From Pseudomonas khavaziana (GTDB lineage Bacteria > Pseudomonadota > Gammaproteobacteria > Pseudomonadales > Pseudomonadaceae), in the NCBI RefSeq assembly GCF_019145205.1, contig NZ_JAHSTT010000013.1:62001-126000 (forward strand): 64,000 bases of DNA, read 5' to 3'. Made by a program: the position numbers and the translations under genes. Position 1 is the first letter of the stretch; each line of letters starts with the position of its first letter. Below are positions 34,453-43,531 of the stretch, piece by piece. The notes beneath the pieces were generated by a model. That model did not search any database. It was given only the letters and a program-made list of their open reading frames with translations, and had not been told where the DNA came from.

Positions 34453-34456
34453 AGTA

Positions 34457-34801
34457 TCACTTGGCCGCGTTGATCGGCTTTTCCGGATACCACACGTCCA
34501 GCAGCGGGCTGACTTCAGCCTTGGTCAGCTCGGAACGGGTTTTCAGCCAGGCTTCAACAGCAGCGCGCTGCTCTTCGGAAACCGAGCCACGCTTCTGCAG
34601 GCAAACCAGACCGTAGTCGTCGCCGCCGACATAGCCCAGGCCGTTGGCTTCCATGGCTTCTTTGATGAATGCTTCGAGGAAAGCGTCGATAGCTTCTTCA
34701 CTCAGGCCTTCGTTGAAGTCCAGGTTCAGTTCGAAACCCAGCTCTTGAAATTCATCAACGCACAGTTTTTTGCGCAGACGCTGGGAACGGTTAGTCGCCA
34801 T
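34457..34801 (-). CDS. YggL (DUF469) family protein
   Basis: This 114-residue acidic protein matches the YggL family, small cytoplasmic proteins reported to associate with the 50S ribosomal subunit. Conserved parts are RSQRLRKKLCVDEFQELGFEL at the N-terminus and GGDDYGLVCLQKRGSVSEEQR in the middle. ATG at 34801 has GAGG about nine bases upstream; longer frames are not supported. It is divergent from dacB and lost its normal terminator to the IS insertion. Confidence 0.9.
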   Translation of the reverse strand: MATNRSQRLRKKLCVDEFQELGFELNLDFNEGLSEEAIDAFLEAFIKEAMEANGLGYVGGDDYGLVCLQKRGSVSEEQRAAVEAWLKTRSELTKAEVSPLLDVWYPEKPINAAK

Positions 34802-35036
34802 TGGAACAATCCTCATAAGTAATAACGGGCGGCACTTTAGCAGTTTAAGGCGGCAATTGCCCGACTCTCTGGGACGGGCGGGCAATTGCCGACAAAAAAA
34901 CCGCGATTAGCAGCTATCGTTGAGCTACAAGTGGTTCCAGCTTGGGGCATAATGCCGACACTTTCGTGACCATTGAGGGATTTTCTTTCATACCCCTCAC
35001 CTTTTCACCCTCCTCAGCAGTAGGGTTTTACCTCTT

Positions 35037-36497
35037 ATGATCAAATCTTTACGTTCAGTGTTAGTCGCCGGTTTCCTCTTGCCACTGGCCTTCTGTGCCA
35101 CTGCTGCCCCTATTAATACCACCCTGCCGCCCAGCGTTGCCCAGGCCCTGCAGAAAGCCAAGCTGCAAAACACCGCGCTGTCCCTGGTGATGCTGCCACT
35201 GAACGGCCCCGGCACACCCACCGTCTTCAACGCCGATGTCTCAGTGAACCCGGCCTCTACCATGAAGCTGGTCACCACCTACGCGGCCCTGGAAATGCTC
35301 GGCCCCAACCACCAGTGGAAGACCGAGTTCTACACCGACGGCACCCTCAGCGGCGGCGTGTTGCGCGGCAACCTGTACCTCAAGGGCGGTGGCGACCCCA
35401 AGCTGAACATGGAAAAACTCTGGCTGCTGATGCGCGACCTGCGCGCCAACGGCGTGCAGCAAGTCACTGGCGACCTGGTACTGGACCGCAACTTCTTCAA
35501 CCAGCCGCAATTGCCTGAGTTCAACGACGACGGCAATGACGAAAACAAGCCGTTCCTGGTCAAGCCCGATGCCCTGCTGGTCAACCTCAAGGCCCTGCGC
35601 TTCGTGACCCGCAACGATTCGGGGCGGGTGATCGTGTCGGTTGAGCCGCCGATTGCCAGCATTCGTATAGATAACCAAGTGAAGGTCACCAACGCCAAGC
35701 AGTGCACCGGTGATGTGCGCTACAGCCCCGTGACTGCCGCCGACGGCAGTGTGACCGTGACTGTCAGCGGCCAACTGGCCGATGGCTGCAGCTCGCAGAC
35801 TTACCTGTCGCTGCTTGACCACGCCACTTACACCGCCGGTGCCGTGCGTGCAATCTGGAAGGAATTGGGCGGCACCATCCAGGGCCGTGATATCCAGGCG
35901 CCGGTGCCCAAGGACGCCAAGGTGCTGGCCCGTGCGTTCTCACCGGACCTGGCGGAAATCATCCGCGACATCAACAAGTACAGCAACAACACCATGGCCC
36001 AGCAGTTGTTCCTGAGCCTGGGCGCGCAGTTTCGCAACGATGCCGATGGAGACGATGCCAAGGCCGCGCAACGCGTCGTGCGCCAGTGGCTGGCGAAGAA
36101 AGGCATCACCGCGCCGCACCTGGTGATGGAAAACGGCTCTGGCCTGTCCCGCGCCGAACGGGTCAGCGCCCGCGAAATGGCGGCCATGCTGCAAGCGGCC
36201 TGGAGAAGCCCCTATGCGGCGGAGTACATCAGCTCGATGCCAATCGCCGGCACCGACGGCACGATGCGCAGACGCCTGAAGACCACCGCCATGCGCGGCG
36301 AAGCCCATGTGAAGACCGGCACATTGAATACCGTGCGTGCCATTGCCGGGTACAGCCGCGACAACAACGGCAATACCTGGGCGGTGGTGGCGATCCTCAA
36401 TGACAACAAACCGTGGGGCGCCTCGTCGGTGCTGGACCAGGTGCTGCTGGACCTGTATCGCCAGCCGAAGGCCGTTGCCGCCGCGCCGGTTCTCTAA
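35037..36497 (+). CDS. dacB: D-alanyl-D-alanine carboxypeptidase/endopeptidase (PBP4)
   Basis: The 486-residue periplasmic penicillin-binding protein trims peptidoglycan cross-links. It has a Sec signal peptide (residues 1-23, ending ATA), the S-x-x-K motif in NPASTMKL (Ser74, Lys77), the S-x-N motif in NKYSNNTMAQQLF and the K-T-G motif in AHVKTGTLN. A large insertion domain between the first two motifs is typical of class C PBP4. In P. aeruginosa loss of DacB raises AmpC. The gene stands alone with a REPIN behind it. Confidence 0.95.
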   Translation: MIKSLRSVLVAGFLLPLAFCATAAPINTTLPPSVAQALQKAKLQNTALSLVMLPLNGPGTPTVFNADVSVNPASTMKLVTTYAALEMLGPNHQWKTEFYTDGTLSGGVLRGNLYLKGGGDPKLNMEKLWLLMRDLRANGVQQVTGDLVLDRNFFNQPQLPEFNDDGNDENKPFLVKPDALLVNLKALRFVTRNDSGRVIVSVEPPIASIRIDNQVKVTNAKQCTGDVRYSPVTAADGSVTVTVSGQLADGCSSQTYLSLLDHATYTAGAVRAIWKELGGTIQGRDIQAPVPKDAKVLARAFSPDLAEIIRDINKYSNNTMAQQLFLSLGAQFRNDADGDDAKAAQRVVRQWLAKKGITAPHLVMENGSGLSRAERVSAREMAAMLQAAWRSPYAAEYISSMPIAGTDGTMRRRLKTTAMRGEAHVKTGTLNTVRAIAGYSRDNNGNTWAVVAILNDNKPWGASSVLDQVLLDLYRQPKAVAAAPVL

Positions 36498-36512
36498 AGC
36501 ATCACACTACCC

Positions 36513-36612
36513 TGTAGGAGCGAGCTTGCTCGCGAAAAACCTCAGCGATAACGCGTGTCTCCTGAATAAACGCGGCGCCGATGTTTTTTCGCGAGCAATC
36601 TCGCTCCTACAA
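36513..36612. repeat. REPIN, family TGTAGGAGCGAGCTTGCTCGCG
   Basis: Arms at 36513-36537 and 36589-36612 surround a spacer with GCGATAACGCG and CGCGGCGCC, matching the copies at 10612 and 16151. The right arm has one change (GAGCAATCTCGCTCC). It lies between convergent dacB and the GGDEF gene and reaches into the last codons of the latter. Confidence 0.9.
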
Positions 36613-39012
36613 ACCGTCTGGCATTAGGGCTTGCCCACTTCCACACGCCTCGACCCTGTCCCTGCCCGCCTGCTTGGCCACGTACACCGCCGAATCAGCG
36701 CGCAGCAGCAATCCGTCGATATCTTCATCAATCCGCCAGCTGGCCACGCCAAAGCTGGCGGTGACGATGCCCACCTGTTCCATCGACGTGTCGCGCAACG
36801 ACTGCCACAACTGAGTCGCCAGGCTATAGGCCTGGGTGCCATCAGTATTGGGGCACAGCACCGCGAACTCTTCCCCACCCAGCCGGCAAAACACGTCGGT
36901 GCGGCGTACGCGTTGGCCTATGCGCTTGCACAACTCCTGCAGCACTGCGTCGCCCACCCCGTGCCCGTGCTGATCATTGATGCGCTTGAAGTGATCGATA
37001 TCAAGCATGATCAGCGACAACGCACCGCAGTTGCGATTAAGCCGAAGCACCTCGCCCTTGAGACGATCCTGGAAGTAGCGACGGTTATAGATCCCCGTCA
37101 GGGAATCGGTGATCGACAGCGCACGCAGTTCTTCCTCGACCCGTTTAAGGTCGGAGATATCCGATACATAACCGTGCCAAAGCGTTCCACCTCCCGGTAA
37201 CTCCTCAGGCGTAGCCTCGCCGCGAATCCAGCGCAAGCCGCGCTGGGGTAATTGCACACGGTACTCTTCGCGCCAATGGCTCAGCTGCAGCGCCGACAAG
37301 CGTATCGAGGCGCGCACGCGCTCGGCGTCCAGAGGATGAATGCGCTCGAATACCTTGCCCGCATCCTGCTGCAACACACTCAGTTCAATTTCATAGATAT
37401 CGCGCATGCCTTCGCTGGCATAGATAAAGCGCCAATTATCCTGGGGCTCATGGGTGAACTGGAAGATCCCGCCCGGCACATGCGCACTGAGTTTCTTCAG
37501 CAGGCGGTCACGGGCGGCCAAGGCCTCATAGGCGCGCTTTTGTTGGGTGACGTCCAGGTAAATCGCCAGGTACCCGACCCACAAGCCATAGTCATCCAAG
37601 AGCACGGTCGCGAGCATGTTGACTGTCAACTGGCTGCCGTCCTTGCGTACCAGCGTCCACTCGCGGGCTTCATGCTGGCTGTCCGGGCTTTCCACCAGCA
37701 TCGCCTGGCTCGGCGGAATACGCTTGCCTAGCGCCAGGCTTAAAAGCCCCGCGCGCGCTTCGAGCTCCACGCCCACATGCAAGCTCTCCAGCGTCAGGTG
37801 GCCCAGCACCTCCTCAGCTTTCAAGCCCAGCATCTGTTCGGCGCCGGCATTGAAGGTATTGATCACACCGCGCAAGTCCGTGGCGATGATGGCCACTTGA
37901 GTCGCTGCATTGAGCACACTGCGCAATTGCCCATGGGCACCGCGCAACTCCTGCTCTCGGGCGCGTAACTGCACGGTGCGTTGCTCCACCAGCTTCAGGG
38001 CTCGCTGACGCTGGCTGACCAGCACGTAGAGCAACGCACTGAGCAAGGCGCTGAGCAACACGCCCATGGCCAGGATGGCGCGCATCGAGGAATGGTTGGA
38101 CTTGTCGAATATTTCGCTCGCACGCAGGCTCAGGGCATAGACATGATCCCCCAGGGCGAGACGGCGCGCTGCCCTTAAGTCGCTGTCGCCCACGGCATTG
38201 CTGGACTCATACAACACCCGTTGCTGAGTGTCGGAAGTGTCGACGATCTGCATCACCAGATTGTCGCGGTTCGACCGGGGCAAGCCATCGGCAACCAACT
38301 GGCGCATGCTGATCACCGCCATGACAAAACCGTAGGGCTCGGTACCGGCAACTTTGCTCACGGGAGCCACCAGCAGTACACCTGCCGCATAAGCAGGCTC
38401 CACGCCCACTAATTGCATGGGTTGTGATACCGCCAACTTGCCGCTGTGTTGGGCGCGTTCCAGCACCGAGCGCCGCAGAGGCTGGGCCAGCAGGTCAAAC
38501 CCCAACGGCGAGCCCAGCAAGCTTTGCGTCTGGCTGTAGAGCACCGGCACGTATTCATCGCGCTCGGCGGCGCGCGCCAACTCACCCACAGTGTTCAGTT
38601 CACGGATGCTGAAAGGGACGCCACGTTGGCGGGAAATGTCCTGTTCAAACAGGCTGCGTTGCTCGCGAAATATGCGCGGCGCCCAGGCATAGGCACGGGC
38701 ATTCAACAACAGCGGTTGGGCGAAACCGTCGAACTCGGCACGGGACACGTCGCCGGAGTTGACGAAAAAACGCTGCAAGCTACCCAGGCGTTGTTCCTGG
38801 TCTTCAAAACGTTCTTGAATGCGGGTATAGCGTTCGTTGACCAGTAACTGGAACCGCTGGCGCACTTGTTGCTGATACAGGTCGGCAGCCGCCCATGCGA
38901 CTATCAGCGTCAGCGCGCTGCCGGCCAATAACACCACCAACGCCACCAGCCAAGCCGATGCCTGCTCACTGATAAAACCAAGGATTTTCGGGCGGACGGC
39001 TTGCATCGGCAT
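36607..39012 (-). CDS. Membrane diguanylate cyclase with CHASE and PAS domains
   Basis: The 801-residue protein probably makes cyclic di-GMP. Two membrane segments (about residues 15-40, AWLVALVVLLAGSALTLIVAWAA; and about 310-335, AILAMGVLLSALLSALLYVL) enclose a periplasmic CHASE sensor (QEQRLGSLQRFFVNSGDV, AYAWAPRIFREQRSLFEQ). Two or three PAS/PAC units follow (VLNAATQVAIIATDLRGVI; FQFTHEPQDNWRFIYAS), then GGDEF (DSLTGIYNRRYF, LMLDIDHFKRINDQHGH, GGEEF near residue 710), so the active site is intact. An RxxD-like I-site is not obvious. No EAL domain is present. ATG at 39012 was chosen over a GTG three codons earlier. Confidence 0.92.
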   Translation of the reverse strand: MPMQAVRPKILGFISEQASAWLVALVVLLAGSALTLIVAWAAADLYQQQVRQRFQLLVNERYTRIQERFEDQEQRLGSLQRFFVNSGDVSRAEFDGFAQPLLLNARAYAWAPRIFREQRSLFEQDISRQRGVPFSIRELNTVGELARAAERDEYVPVLYSQTQSLLGSPLGFDLLAQPLRRSVLERAQHSGKLAVSQPMQLVGVEPAYAAGVLLVAPVSKVAGTEPYGFVMAVISMRQLVADGLPRSNRDNLVMQIVDTSDTQQRVLYESSNAVGDSDLRAARRLALGDHVYALSLRASEIFDKSNHSSMRAILAMGVLLSALLSALLYVLVSQRQRALKLVEQRTVQLRAREQELRGAHGQLRSVLNAATQVAIIATDLRGVINTFNAGAEQMLGLKAEEVLGHLTLESLHVGVELEARAGLLSLALGKRIPPSQAMLVESPDSQHEAREWTLVRKDGSQLTVNMLATVLLDDYGLWVGYLAIYLDVTQQKRAYEALAARDRLLKKLSAHVPGGIFQFTHEPQDNWRFIYASEGMRDIYEIELSVLQQDAGKVFERIHPLDAERVRASIRLSALQLSHWREEYRVQLPQRGLRWIRGEATPEELPGGGTLWHGYVSDISDLKRVEEELRALSITDSLTGIYNRRYFQDRLKGEVLRLNRNCGALSLIMLDIDHFKRINDQHGHGVGDAVLQELCKRIGQRVRRTDVFCRLGGEEFAVLCPNTDGTQAYSLATQLWQSLRDTSMEQVGIVTASFGVASWRIDEDIDGLLLRADSAVYVAKQAGRDRVEACGSGQALMPDGL

Positions 39013-39119
39013 AAGCAACACTCACAACGCCAGCGTGCGGGGGTGTCACTTTGGCTAGGGCTTAAGTTATAGCCATCGGTCATGGGTTTGACCAGTGCAA
39101 AACCGTCAACGGGCTTATT

Positions 39120-39149
39120 GTGGCGAGGGAGTTTGCTCCCTCGCCACAG
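39120..39149. repeat. Palindrome TGTGGCGAGGGAG/CTCCCTCGCCACA
   Basis: A perfect 13-base inverted repeat with a four-base loop. This is a third REP-like unit, distinct from the two families above, present once in this window and directly followed by a REPIN. Confidence 0.7.
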
Positions 39150-39157
39150 AAGCTTAC

Positions 39158-39257
39158 TGTAGGAGCGAGCTTGCTCGCGAAAAACTCACAGGCACCGCGT
39201 TCATCCAGGATATCCGCGTTATCGTTGACGATCTTCGCGAGCAAGCTCGCTCCTACA
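39158..39257. repeat. REPIN, family TGTAGGAGCGAGCTTGCTCGCG (reverse orientation)
   Basis: Arms at 39158-39182 and 39235-39257. The spacer reads CCGCGTTATCGTTGACG, the complement of the spacer in the copies at 10612, 16151 and 36513, and matches the copy at 31498. Length is 100 bp. It lies 8 bp from the rlmKL stop codon. Confidence 0.9.
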
Positions 39258-39265
39258 GGGAAAAA

Positions 39266-41530
39266 TCAGCGTGCGGTGATTTTCCAGGCCCGGTGGATCT
39301 TCGCATTGCGCGCAAAATCCGGGTCGATAGTCTTGTCGCTGATCTCCTCGACCGCATAGCGTTCACTGAGGTTGTCTTCGAGCTGGAACTTGCGGAAGTT
39401 GTTGGAGAAGTACAACACGCCACCCGGTGCCAGGCGGGCCATGGCCAGGTCGAGCAACTGCACGTGGTCGCGCTGCACGTCGAAGATGCCCTCCATGCGC
39501 TTGGAGTTGGAGAAGGTTGGCGGGTCGATGAAAATCATATCGAACTCATCACGGCTGGCTTCCAGCCAGGCCATCACGTCACCCTGCTCCAGGCGGTTTT
39601 TGTCGGAGAAACCGTTAAGCGAGAAGTTGCGACGCGCCCAGTCCAGGTAAGTCTTGGACAGGTCGACGCTGGTGGTGCTGCGCGCACCGCCCTTGGCGGC
39701 GTGCACACTGGCGGTGGCGGTGTAGCAATACAGGTTGAGGAAGCGCTTGCCCGCCGCTTCCTTCTGGATACGCATGCGCATCGGGCGGTGGTCGAGGAAC
39801 AGGCCGGTGTCCAGGTAGTCGGTGAGGTTGACCAGCAACTTCACGCCGCCTTCGCTGACTTCGGTGAATTTGCCCTGGGCGCTCTGGCGCTCGTATTGCT
39901 TGGTACCGCTCTGGCGCTCACGACGCTTGACCACCACGCGGCTCTTGTCGACGTTAAGGGCCTGGGGAATCGCTGCCAGGGCATCGAACATGCGGGCCGA
40001 GGCTTTTTCCGGGTCGATGGATTTCGGCGCGGCGTATTCCTGCACATGCACCCAATCGTGGTACAGGTCGATGGCCATGGAGTATTCAGGCATGTCAGCG
40101 TCATACACACGGTAGCAATCCACGCCTTCACGCTTGGCCCATTTGCCCAACAGCTTGAGGTTCTTTTGCAGGCGGTTGGCAAACATCTGCCCGCCTTCGC
40201 TCAAGCGTGCCTGTTCCACCACGGGTGCCGGGGCCGGCTTGATCGGGTTGCCGTTCTTGTTGTACTGGCGCTCGACCGGCTCGGTAGGGGCCTGGTCGTA
40301 GGCCGCTTGCTCACGCTCGGCCTGACGCTGTTCCGGAGTGCGACGCTCGCCAGTGACGAACTGATCCGGATTGACCTTGATCAGCAGCAATTTGCACGGC
40401 AATGCACCGTTCCAGAACGAATACTGCTTGTGACTGCGGATGCCCATACGCTTGCCCAGGTCCGGCGCGCCGGTGAACACCGCCGCTTCCCAGCCCATGC
40501 ACGCCTGGCGCAGGCGCTCGCCGAGGTTCTGGTAGAGGTACAACAGGCTGGCTTCGTCACCCAGACGCTCGCCGTAGGGCGGGTTGCAGATCACCAGGCC
40601 TTTCTGGTTCTGGTCCGGGCGCGGCTCGAAGGTGCCGACTTCGCCCTGATACACCTTGATCCAATGGCTCAGGCCAGCGCGCTCGATGTTGTTGCGTGCC
40701 GGCTGGATCAGGCGTGGGTCAGCTTCGTAGCCGCGTACCCACAACGGCGGTTTGTTCATGCCGATGGCCGCGCGCTCGGCGGCCTCGCTGTGCAGCTTCT
40801 TCCACAGCGCCGGGACGTGGCCCAACCAGGTGGTGAAGCCCCACAGTTCGCGGTTGAGGTTGGGGGCCATGTCGGCGGCAATCATCGCGCCTTCGACCAG
40901 GAAGGTGCCGACGCCGCACATCGGGTCAGTCAACGCGCCGCCTTCGGCAGCGATGCGTGGCCAGCCGGCGCGGATCAAAATCGCCGCAGCCAGGTTCTCC
41001 TTCAACGGTGCCGCGCCCTGCTGCAGGCGGTAGCCGCGCTGGTGCAGGCTGTGGCCGGACAGGTCCAGGGACAGGATCGCTTCGCCACGGTCCAGGCGCA
41101 GATGGATGCGCAGGTCGGGGTTGATCTTGTCGATGGACGGACGTTCGCCGGTAGGGGTGCGCAGCTTGTCGACGATTGCATCCTTGACCTTCAGCGCGCC
41201 GAAGTGGGTGTTGTCGATGCCCGAGCCATGACCGCTGAACTCCACCGCCAGGCTGCCATCGGGCACCATGTGGTCGGCCCATTCGATATCCAGCACGCCA
41301 TGATAGAGGTCCTCGGCATCCTTCATCGGGAAGCGCTTGAGTACCAGCAGCACACGGTTGGCCAGGCGCGACCACAGGCACAGGCGGTACGCGGTTTCCA
41401 TGTCGGCCATGCCGCGCACAGCCGAGGTGTGCTCGCGGGCTTCCTCAAGGCCAAGCCCGACGGCTTCCTCGATCAGCAGGCCTTCGAGGCCTTTGGGGCA
41501 AGTGAGGAAGAGTTCAAAACGGTCCGACAT
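39266..41530 (-). CDS. rlmL: Bifunctional 23S rRNA methyltransferase RlmKL (m2G2445/m7G2069)
   Basis: The 754-residue protein joins two methyltransferases. The N-terminal half has a THUMP domain (AVEFSGHGSGIDNTHFGALKVKDAIVD) and the RlmL catalytic part with TDPMCGVGTFLVEGAMIAADMAP and the NPPY motif (VICNPPYGERLG). The C-terminal half is RlmK, with GKRFLNLYCYTATASVHAA and DMIFIDPPTFSNSKRMEG. The start MSDRFELFLTCPKGLE at 41530 is the family norm. Three strong hairpins lie 66-150 bp upstream. Confidence 0.96.
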   Translation of the reverse strand: MSDRFELFLTCPKGLEGLLIEEAVGLGLEEAREHTSAVRGMADMETAYRLCLWSRLANRVLLVLKRFPMKDAEDLYHGVLDIEWADHMVPDGSLAVEFSGHGSGIDNTHFGALKVKDAIVDKLRTPTGERPSIDKINPDLRIHLRLDRGEAILSLDLSGHSLHQRGYRLQQGAAPLKENLAAAILIRAGWPRIAAEGGALTDPMCGVGTFLVEGAMIAADMAPNLNRELWGFTTWLGHVPALWKKLHSEAAERAAIGMNKPPLWVRGYEADPRLIQPARNNIERAGLSHWIKVYQGEVGTFEPRPDQNQKGLVICNPPYGERLGDEASLLYLYQNLGERLRQACMGWEAAVFTGAPDLGKRMGIRSHKQYSFWNGALPCKLLLIKVNPDQFVTGERRTPEQRQAEREQAAYDQAPTEPVERQYNKNGNPIKPAPAPVVEQARLSEGGQMFANRLQKNLKLLGKWAKREGVDCYRVYDADMPEYSMAIDLYHDWVHVQEYAAPKSIDPEKASARMFDALAAIPQALNVDKSRVVVKRRERQSGTKQYERQSAQGKFTEVSEGGVKLLVNLTDYLDTGLFLDHRPMRMRIQKEAAGKRFLNLYCYTATASVHAAKGGARSTTSVDLSKTYLDWARRNFSLNGFSDKNRLEQGDVMAWLEASRDEFDMIFIDPPTFSNSKRMEGIFDVQRDHVQLLDLAMARLAPGGVLYFSNNFRKFQLEDNLSERYAVEEISDKTIDPDFARNAKIHRAWKITAR

Positions 41531-41595
41531 GGGGCATTCCAGGCTTTTCAGCAATAAATGAACGGGCGACGCATCGCCGGCTCGGTTTTCAATCA

Positions 41596-41679
41596 AGCAC
41601 TTTTCTTGAAGAGTGCTCGCGTGGCACGAATGTGCCGTTCCACCCCGTCTGACGGGCCCTCGGGCCTTTGTTGACGGGG
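41596..41679. other. Three consecutive hairpins upstream of rlmKL
   Basis: Within 84 bp are a 10-pair stem (AGCACTTTTC/GAAGAGTGCT, 41596-41617), GGCAC-GAAT-GTGCC (41623-41636) and a nested structure with outer stem CCCCGTC/GACGGGG (41643-41649, 41673-41679) around GGCCC-TC-GGGCC. They would be in the 5' leader of rlmKL if it starts beyond 41680, or could be a separate RNA. The rest of the 543-bp gap to rmf holds no gene. Confidence 0.5.
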
Positions 41680-41940
41680 CAGAGAGAACTTTTTAGCGAT
41701 TACATCCGCAACAAAAAGAAATAATCTGACCCTTCGTCGAATAATAACCGACTGCAACAGGCGGAAATTCTCACTAAAGGATTAAACCCTTTCTCTTTGC
41801 AGGGCACATCATAGCTGGCTTTGCCCAATAAAAGGGACGAAAAGCCATCCCAGCTTATGGCTATAGCATCGTTATCGTTACGTGCTTATGACAAAACGAT
41901 CATTGAATCCATGTGACCTATTGGTTAGAACTCAACACAG

Positions 41941-42073
41941 GTTGGCGCCGTCACGACGCCGACACATCGGCTCGCCACGCCGGCAGCGAGCCCACCAACG
42001 GCAGAAAAACTCTGCCCGGCCTTGGACAAGGCCGAAGGATATCTAGACAGTCAACAAGTGAGGGAAACACCCT
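41941..42073 (+). promoter_or_regulatory. rmf leader RNA motif
   Basis: The 5' region of rmf can fold into stems GGCTCGC/GCGAGCC (41969-41975, 41986-41992), a GTTGG/CCAAC closing pair (41941-41945, 41995-41999) and GGCCT/AGGCC (42018-42033). A conserved RNA structure of this kind upstream of rmf in Pseudomonas is known as the rmf motif. In addition the ribosome binding site AGGG (42061-42064) pairs with CCCT (42070-42073) directly before the ATG. Confidence 0.7.
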
Positions 42074-42289
42074 ATGAGAAGACTTAAGCGTGATCCGTTG
42101 GAAAGAGCATTTTTACGCGGATATCAATATGGTGTTCATGGAAAATCCCGTGAGCTTTGCCCATTTACTCTACCGTCGGTACGCCAAGCCTGGATCAACG
42201 GCTGGCGAGAAGGACGCGGCGACAACTGGGACGGTATGACTGGCACTGCGGGCATCCACAGACTCAACGAACTTCACGCCGTCGGCTAA
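42074..42289 (+). CDS. rmf: Ribosome modulation factor
   Basis: This 71-residue basic protein dimerises 70S ribosomes into inactive 100S particles in stationary phase. The conserved segments RDPLERAFLRGYQYGVHGKSRELCPF and RQAWINGWREGRGDNWDG are intact. It has a long structured leader and its own terminator, so it is a single-gene unit. It lies between rlmKL and pyrD as in P. aeruginosa. Confidence 0.96.
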   Translation: MRRLKRDPLERAFLRGYQYGVHGKSRELCPFTLPSVRQAWINGWREGRGDNWDGMTGTAGIHRLNELHAVG

Positions 42290-42376
42290 TCAGGGCATTA
42301 AATTCCGACACACCACCTCTGAATATGTAATGACTTAACCACGCGCGCCCCATCCGGGCGGCGGGCTTCGGCCCAG

Positions 42377-42400
42377 GGGCTCCTTTATGGAGCCCTTTTT
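42377..42400 (+). terminator. Intrinsic terminator of rmf
   Basis: GGGCTCC, loop TTTAT, GGAGCCC followed by TTTTT, 88 bp after the rmf stop. The reverse strand lacks an equally good T-run, so it mainly serves rmf. Confidence 0.9.
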
Positions 42401-42425
42401 ATTACCTGCCGGTTAGCCGTCAGCG

Positions 42426-43445
42426 TCAGCGTAAGGCCGCGATGGCATCCACCGACTGACGAATCAGCGCCGGCCCCTTGTAGATAAAGCCTGAGTACAG
42501 CTGCACCAGGCTCGCGCCAGCCGCGATCTTCTCGGCTGCATGCTTGCCTTCGGTAATACCGCCCACTGCGATGATCGGCAAACGCCCGGCCAACTCGGCC
42601 GCCAGCACCTTGACTATATGGGTGCTCTTGTCCCGTACCGGCGCACCCGACAGGCCGCCCGCCTCGTCGCCATGGGCCAGGCCTTCGACGCCCACGCGGC
42701 TGAGGGTGGTATTGGTCGCAATCACTGCGTCCATCCCCGACTCCACCAGGGCCTGGGCGACCAGCACGGTTTCTTCATCGCTCATATCCGGGGCAATCTT
42801 GATTGCCAATGGCACACGCTTGCCGTGGCGCACGGCCAGATCTTCCTGGCGTTGGCGCAAGGCTTCGAGCAATTGCTTGAGGGAGTCACCAAATTGCAGG
42901 CTACGCAGGCCCGGGGTATTGGGCGAACTGACGTTGACGGTGACATAGCTGGCGTGGGCGTAGACCTTGTCCAGGCAGATCAGGTAGTCATCCACCGCAC
43001 GCTCAACCGGCGTATCGAAGTTCTTGCCGATGTTGATACCCAGGATACCTGTGTACTTCGCCGCCTGGACCCGCGCCAGCAGATGGTCGACGCCCAGGTT
43101 GTTGAAACCCATGCGATTGATGATCGCCTCGGCTTCCGGCAAGCGAAAAATGCGGGGCTTGGGGTTGCCCGGTTGCGGCCGCGGAGTCACGGTGCCGATT
43201 TCGACAAAGCCGAACCCAAGCTGCGCGAACCCATCGATGGCTGCGCCGTTCTTGTCCAGGCCGGCTGCCAGGCCGACCGGGTTGGGGAAATCCAGCCCCA
43301 TCACCGACACCGGCATTTTCGCCGGAGCCTTGCATACCAGGCCATTGAGTCCCAGGCGGCCACCGGCACCGATCAGGTCCAGGGACAGATCGTGGGAGGT
43401 TTCCGGGGAAAGTTTGAACAACAGCTGGCGGGCCAGGGTATACAT
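42426..43445 (-). CDS. pyrD: Dihydroorotate dehydrogenase (quinone), class 2
   Basis: The 339-residue membrane-associated flavoprotein oxidises dihydroorotate in pyrimidine synthesis. The N-terminal helix MYTLARQLLFKLSPETSHDLSL, PNPVGLAAGLDKNG, FGFVEIGTVTPRPQPGNPKPR, VNVSSPNTPGLR (with the active-site Ser) and IAVGGITEGKHAAEKI are all present. The ATG at 43445 is used; longer frames extend into intergenic DNA. No clear ribosome binding site was seen. Confidence 0.96.
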   Translation of the reverse strand: MYTLARQLLFKLSPETSHDLSLDLIGAGGRLGLNGLVCKAPAKMPVSVMGLDFPNPVGLAAGLDKNGAAIDGFAQLGFGFVEIGTVTPRPQPGNPKPRIFRLPEAEAIINRMGFNNLGVDHLLARVQAAKYTGILGINIGKNFDTPVERAVDDYLICLDKVYAHASYVTVNVSSPNTPGLRSLQFGDSLKQLLEALRQRQEDLAVRHGKRVPLAIKIAPDMSDEETVLVAQALVESGMDAVIATNTTLSRVGVEGLAHGDEAGGLSGAPVRDKSTHIVKVLAAELAGRLPIIAVGGITEGKHAAEKIAAGASLVQLYSGFIYKGPALIRQSVDAIAALR

Positions 43446-43531
43446 GGGCGGGCTAGACTCGGATGGCGGCAAAAGGTGGCGCCGATTATAGCCGGGGTGG
43501 CGGGCCGCATGCGAGGCGCGCCGCGCTGATC

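Noticed and set aside
10584..39257. Recurrent palindromes as a CRISPR-like array
   Set aside because: The copies are kilobases apart, palindromic and intergenic; they are REP/REPIN elements.
39095..41557. An 820-codon open frame opposite rlmKL
   Set aside because: Antisense shadow of a clearly coding gene; composition is that of a complementary frame (rich in His, Gln, Arg).
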